A DNA stretch of 16,388 nt, taken from assembly GCA_934476455.1 (NCBI GenBank), contig CAKSNY010000040.1, positions 1-16,388 of the forward strand. Reading direction: 5' to 3'. Of this stretch, positions 15,601 to 16,388 are shown piece by piece. Under the pieces are notes generated by a model that saw nothing but the letters and a program-made list of their open reading frames with translations, made no database searches and was not told the DNA's origin. Position numbers and translations under genes: made by a program. Within the stretch, counting starts at the first letter, position 1. Each line of letters starts with the position of its first letter. The stretch comes from an uncultured Clostridia bacterium. Lineage in GTDB: Bacteria; Bacillota; Clostridia; UMGS1883.

Positions 15601-16336
15601 CGCAGAGGAGGCAGGCTTTGAAGCGGATATATTTGTAATTAACAATAAAACGCCGGATTCCATTTCAAAAAGCGCCGCGCTTTTGGCAAAGAAAATACAA
15701 AACGCGCAAACGGTATTTCTTCCCGGCGGTTTTTCCGGCGGGGACGAACCGGACGGCAGCGGAAAATTTATAACCGCATTTTTCAGAAATGCCGTTATAA
15801 AAGAAAGCATAACCAATCTTTTGGACGTTCGCGGCGGGCTTATGTGCGGCATATGTAACGGTTTCCAGGCGCTTATAAAGCTTGGGCTTGTTCCGTACGG
15901 AAAAATAACCGATACCGATGAAAAAAGCCCAACGCTTACATTTAATACAATTGCAAGGCATCAGTCGCGTATTGTACGCACAAGGGTTGCGTCAAATATG
16001 TCGCCGTGGCTTTCGCTTACAAACCCCGGCGAGGTTTATATGGTGCCTGTATCGCACGGTGAAGGGCGCTTTGTTGCGGAGAAGGAATTTATACAAAGGC
16101 TTGCAAAAAACGGACAGATTGCAACACAGTATGTCGATTTTGAGGGAAATGCGACGGATGACATACATTTTAACCCGAACGGTTCAATGTATGCGATAGA
16201 GGGGATAACCTCTCCCGACGGGCGCGTATTCGGAAAAATGGGTCACAGCGAAAGAATAGCCGAAAATCTGTATAAAAATGTTTCGGGAAATTATGATATA
16301 AAGATGTTTAAGGCTGCGGCACGATATTTTAAATAA
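12647..16336 (+). CDS. purL: Phosphoribosylformylglycinamidine (FGAM) synthase, single-chain form
   Basis: This 1229-residue enzyme combines PurS-, PurL- and PurQ-like parts and converts FGAR plus glutamine to FGAM. The N-terminal 150 residues or so are the PurS-like region. The linker holds SDHCRHTTF (219-227), and the synthetase part has NETHNHPTEIEPFGGAA (H316, H318), GRDGCGGATGSS and, in the second half, AIGGKDSMSGSF. The glutaminase domain starts near 965 with VVIPVFPGTNCEYD; the nucleophile is C1070 in GICNGFQ, and H1200 and E1202 in MGHSER complete the triad. I recall Clostridia and Bacteroides using a single-chain relative of about this size, whereas Bacillus has separate PurS, PurQ and PurL. 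The start is a GTG that shares one base with the purD stop, 6 nt after GGGAGGG. It is the last gene of the operon. Confidence 0.96.
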   Translation: MVYTVFTEKKKEFANEAKALLSDVNTFLGIKALKEVRVINRYSASNISPELFDYAKKTVFSEPQTDIVSDKPIGECDFSFAVEYLPGQFDQRADSAAQCIQMISCGERPTVRTAKIYMLRGDIKEDEIKKIKAYVINPVESREASMENPTEIDIKSETVSPPMVLDGFIQLTKEELEKLLQDFSLAMDIDDLLLCQSYFKKENRNPTVTEIRVIDTYWSDHCRHTTFLTQIDSVKFSDKAAQKEYEHYLRVRKELGRSKPVCLMDIATVAAKYLKKQGLLEKLDESEEINACTVKTEVEIDGKKEPWLLLFKNETHNHPTEIEPFGGAATCIGGAIRDPLSGRAYVYGAMRVTGAADPLTPVEKTIKGKLPQRKIVTGAAAGYSSYGNQIGLATGIVDEIYHPGYAAKHMEIGAVIGAAPQKNVRRERPAPGDKVILIGGATGRDGCGGATGSSKSHDESSLEKCGAQVQKGNAPEERKLQRLFRNAEASRMIKRCNDFGAGGVSVAIGELADGLLINLNAVPKKYEGLDATELAISESQERMAVVVEDKDVQSFLSLADEENLSATVVAEVTDSAYLVMEYNKKAVVNISREFLNSNGAQKHIDIEVEAPKPIAKEEAPSFEIQMRSIAGDLNICSKRGLAERFDSTIGAGSVLMPFGGKYQLTPVQSMVQKVSLRSGHTDDCSLMAYGYNPYLTERSPFCGAYTAVLESVGKLVATGADLKEVYLTFQEYFEKPGADKKSWGKPLAALLGAFKAQTELKIAAIGGKDSMSGSFENLCVPPTLVSFAVTMQKAQHIISPEFKKAGNRVVLISPLYDENNLADAQSFLKISETVARLVKQKKIISCYTPGMGGIGAGIMKMCMGNMLGFEYSASFDKNRIFKEHYASFIAEVTEDIGIGEIIGNVKAEPVICCGKEAVSVTEILPIYENKLESVYSCNIKQDIVNNQTFTYNNTKKYMSVPLKAKPRVVIPVFPGTNCEYDSARAAEEAGFEADIFVINNKTPDSISKSAALLAKKIQNAQTVFLPGGFSGGDEPDGSGKFITAFFRNAVIKESITNLLDVRGGLMCGICNGFQALIKLGLVPYGKITDTDEKSPTLTFNTIARHQSRIVRTRVASNMSPWLSLTNPGEVYMVPVSHGEGRFVAEKEFIQRLAKNGQIATQYVDFEGNATDDIHFNPNGSMYAIEGITSPDGRVFGKMGHSERIAENLYKNVSGNYDIKMFKAAARYFK

Positions 16337-16348
16337 AAAGTCCATAAA

Positions 16349-16383
16349 GAGGCGTGCGGCAAAATACTTTTGCCGCACGCCTC
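16349..16383 (+). terminator. Probable terminator hairpin after purL
   Basis: A perfect 16-bp stem pairs 16349-16364 with 16368-16383, loop TAC. Its core is GGCGTGCGGCAAAA with its complement. It begins 13 bp after the purL stop, where an operon terminator is expected. Only AGACT follows before the window ends, so a T-tract cannot be confirmed on the + strand. Read on the minus strand, the stem is followed by TTTATGGACTTTTTATT, so it may also serve a converging gene beyond the window. Confidence 0.65.
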
Positions 16384-16388
16384 AGACT

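Noticed and set aside
1..16388. CRISPR arrays, tRNA or rRNA genes, insertion sequences, attachment sites
   Set aside because: I looked for regularly spaced repeats, tRNA-like cloverleaf motifs, transposase motifs and flanking direct repeats, and saw none. The DNA is compact housekeeping and sugar-use sequence.

Overview
This 16.4 kb window looks like chromosomal DNA from a member of the Firmicutes, most likely class Clostridia. The signs are strong AGGAGG-type ribosome binding sites, sigma-A-type promoters, a ZTP (pfl) riboswitch, a PurF of the self-processing 4Fe-4S type, a single-chain PurL, and the purE-C-F-M-N-H-D gene order I associate with Clostridia. I cannot name the species. No phage, IS, CRISPR, tRNA or rRNA signal is visible. 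The DNA is almost fully coding and nearly all on the + strand.

Region 1 (1-4886) is an amino-sugar utilisation locus. An AraC-family regulator (minus strand) is divergent from nagA. nagA is followed at close spacing by a translational fusion of glucosamine-6-phosphate deaminase (NagB) with a ROK-family sugar kinase, and then by a NahK-like anomeric N-acetylhexosamine kinase. Together they can phosphorylate GlcNAc at O6, deacetylate GlcNAc-6-P, and deaminate GlcN-6-P to fructose-6-P. The NahK-like enzyme adds a possible 1-phosphate route. The 122-bp divergent region holds face-to-face promoters that predict very short leaders. It also holds a candidate AraC-type tandem operator, two half-sites 21 bp apart.

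Region 2 (4887-5108) is the control region of the purine operon. It has a promoter with perfect TTGACA and TATAAT boxes 17 bp apart, then a ZTP riboswitch whose P3 strand overlaps a 13-bp terminator stem, then a strong purE ribosome binding site.

Region 3 (5109-16336) is a nine-gene purine operon: purE-purC-purF-purM-purN-purO-purH(AICAR transformylase only)-purD-purL. Genes are separated by at most 21 bp or overlap. It covers all steps from PRPP to IMP except PurB (and PurK, if one is needed). Its main peculiarity is the last two steps. The bifunctional PurH is absent. A stand-alone AICAR transformylase without the cyclohydrolase domain is paired with an archaeal-type IMP cyclohydrolase (PurO) encoded 3 bp upstream. 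A 16-bp hairpin follows purL at the window edge.

The most noteworthy items are the NagB-ROK fusion, the PurO plus truncated-PurH pair under ZTP riboswitch control, and the candidate AraC operator. I did not find a wholly unknown system.
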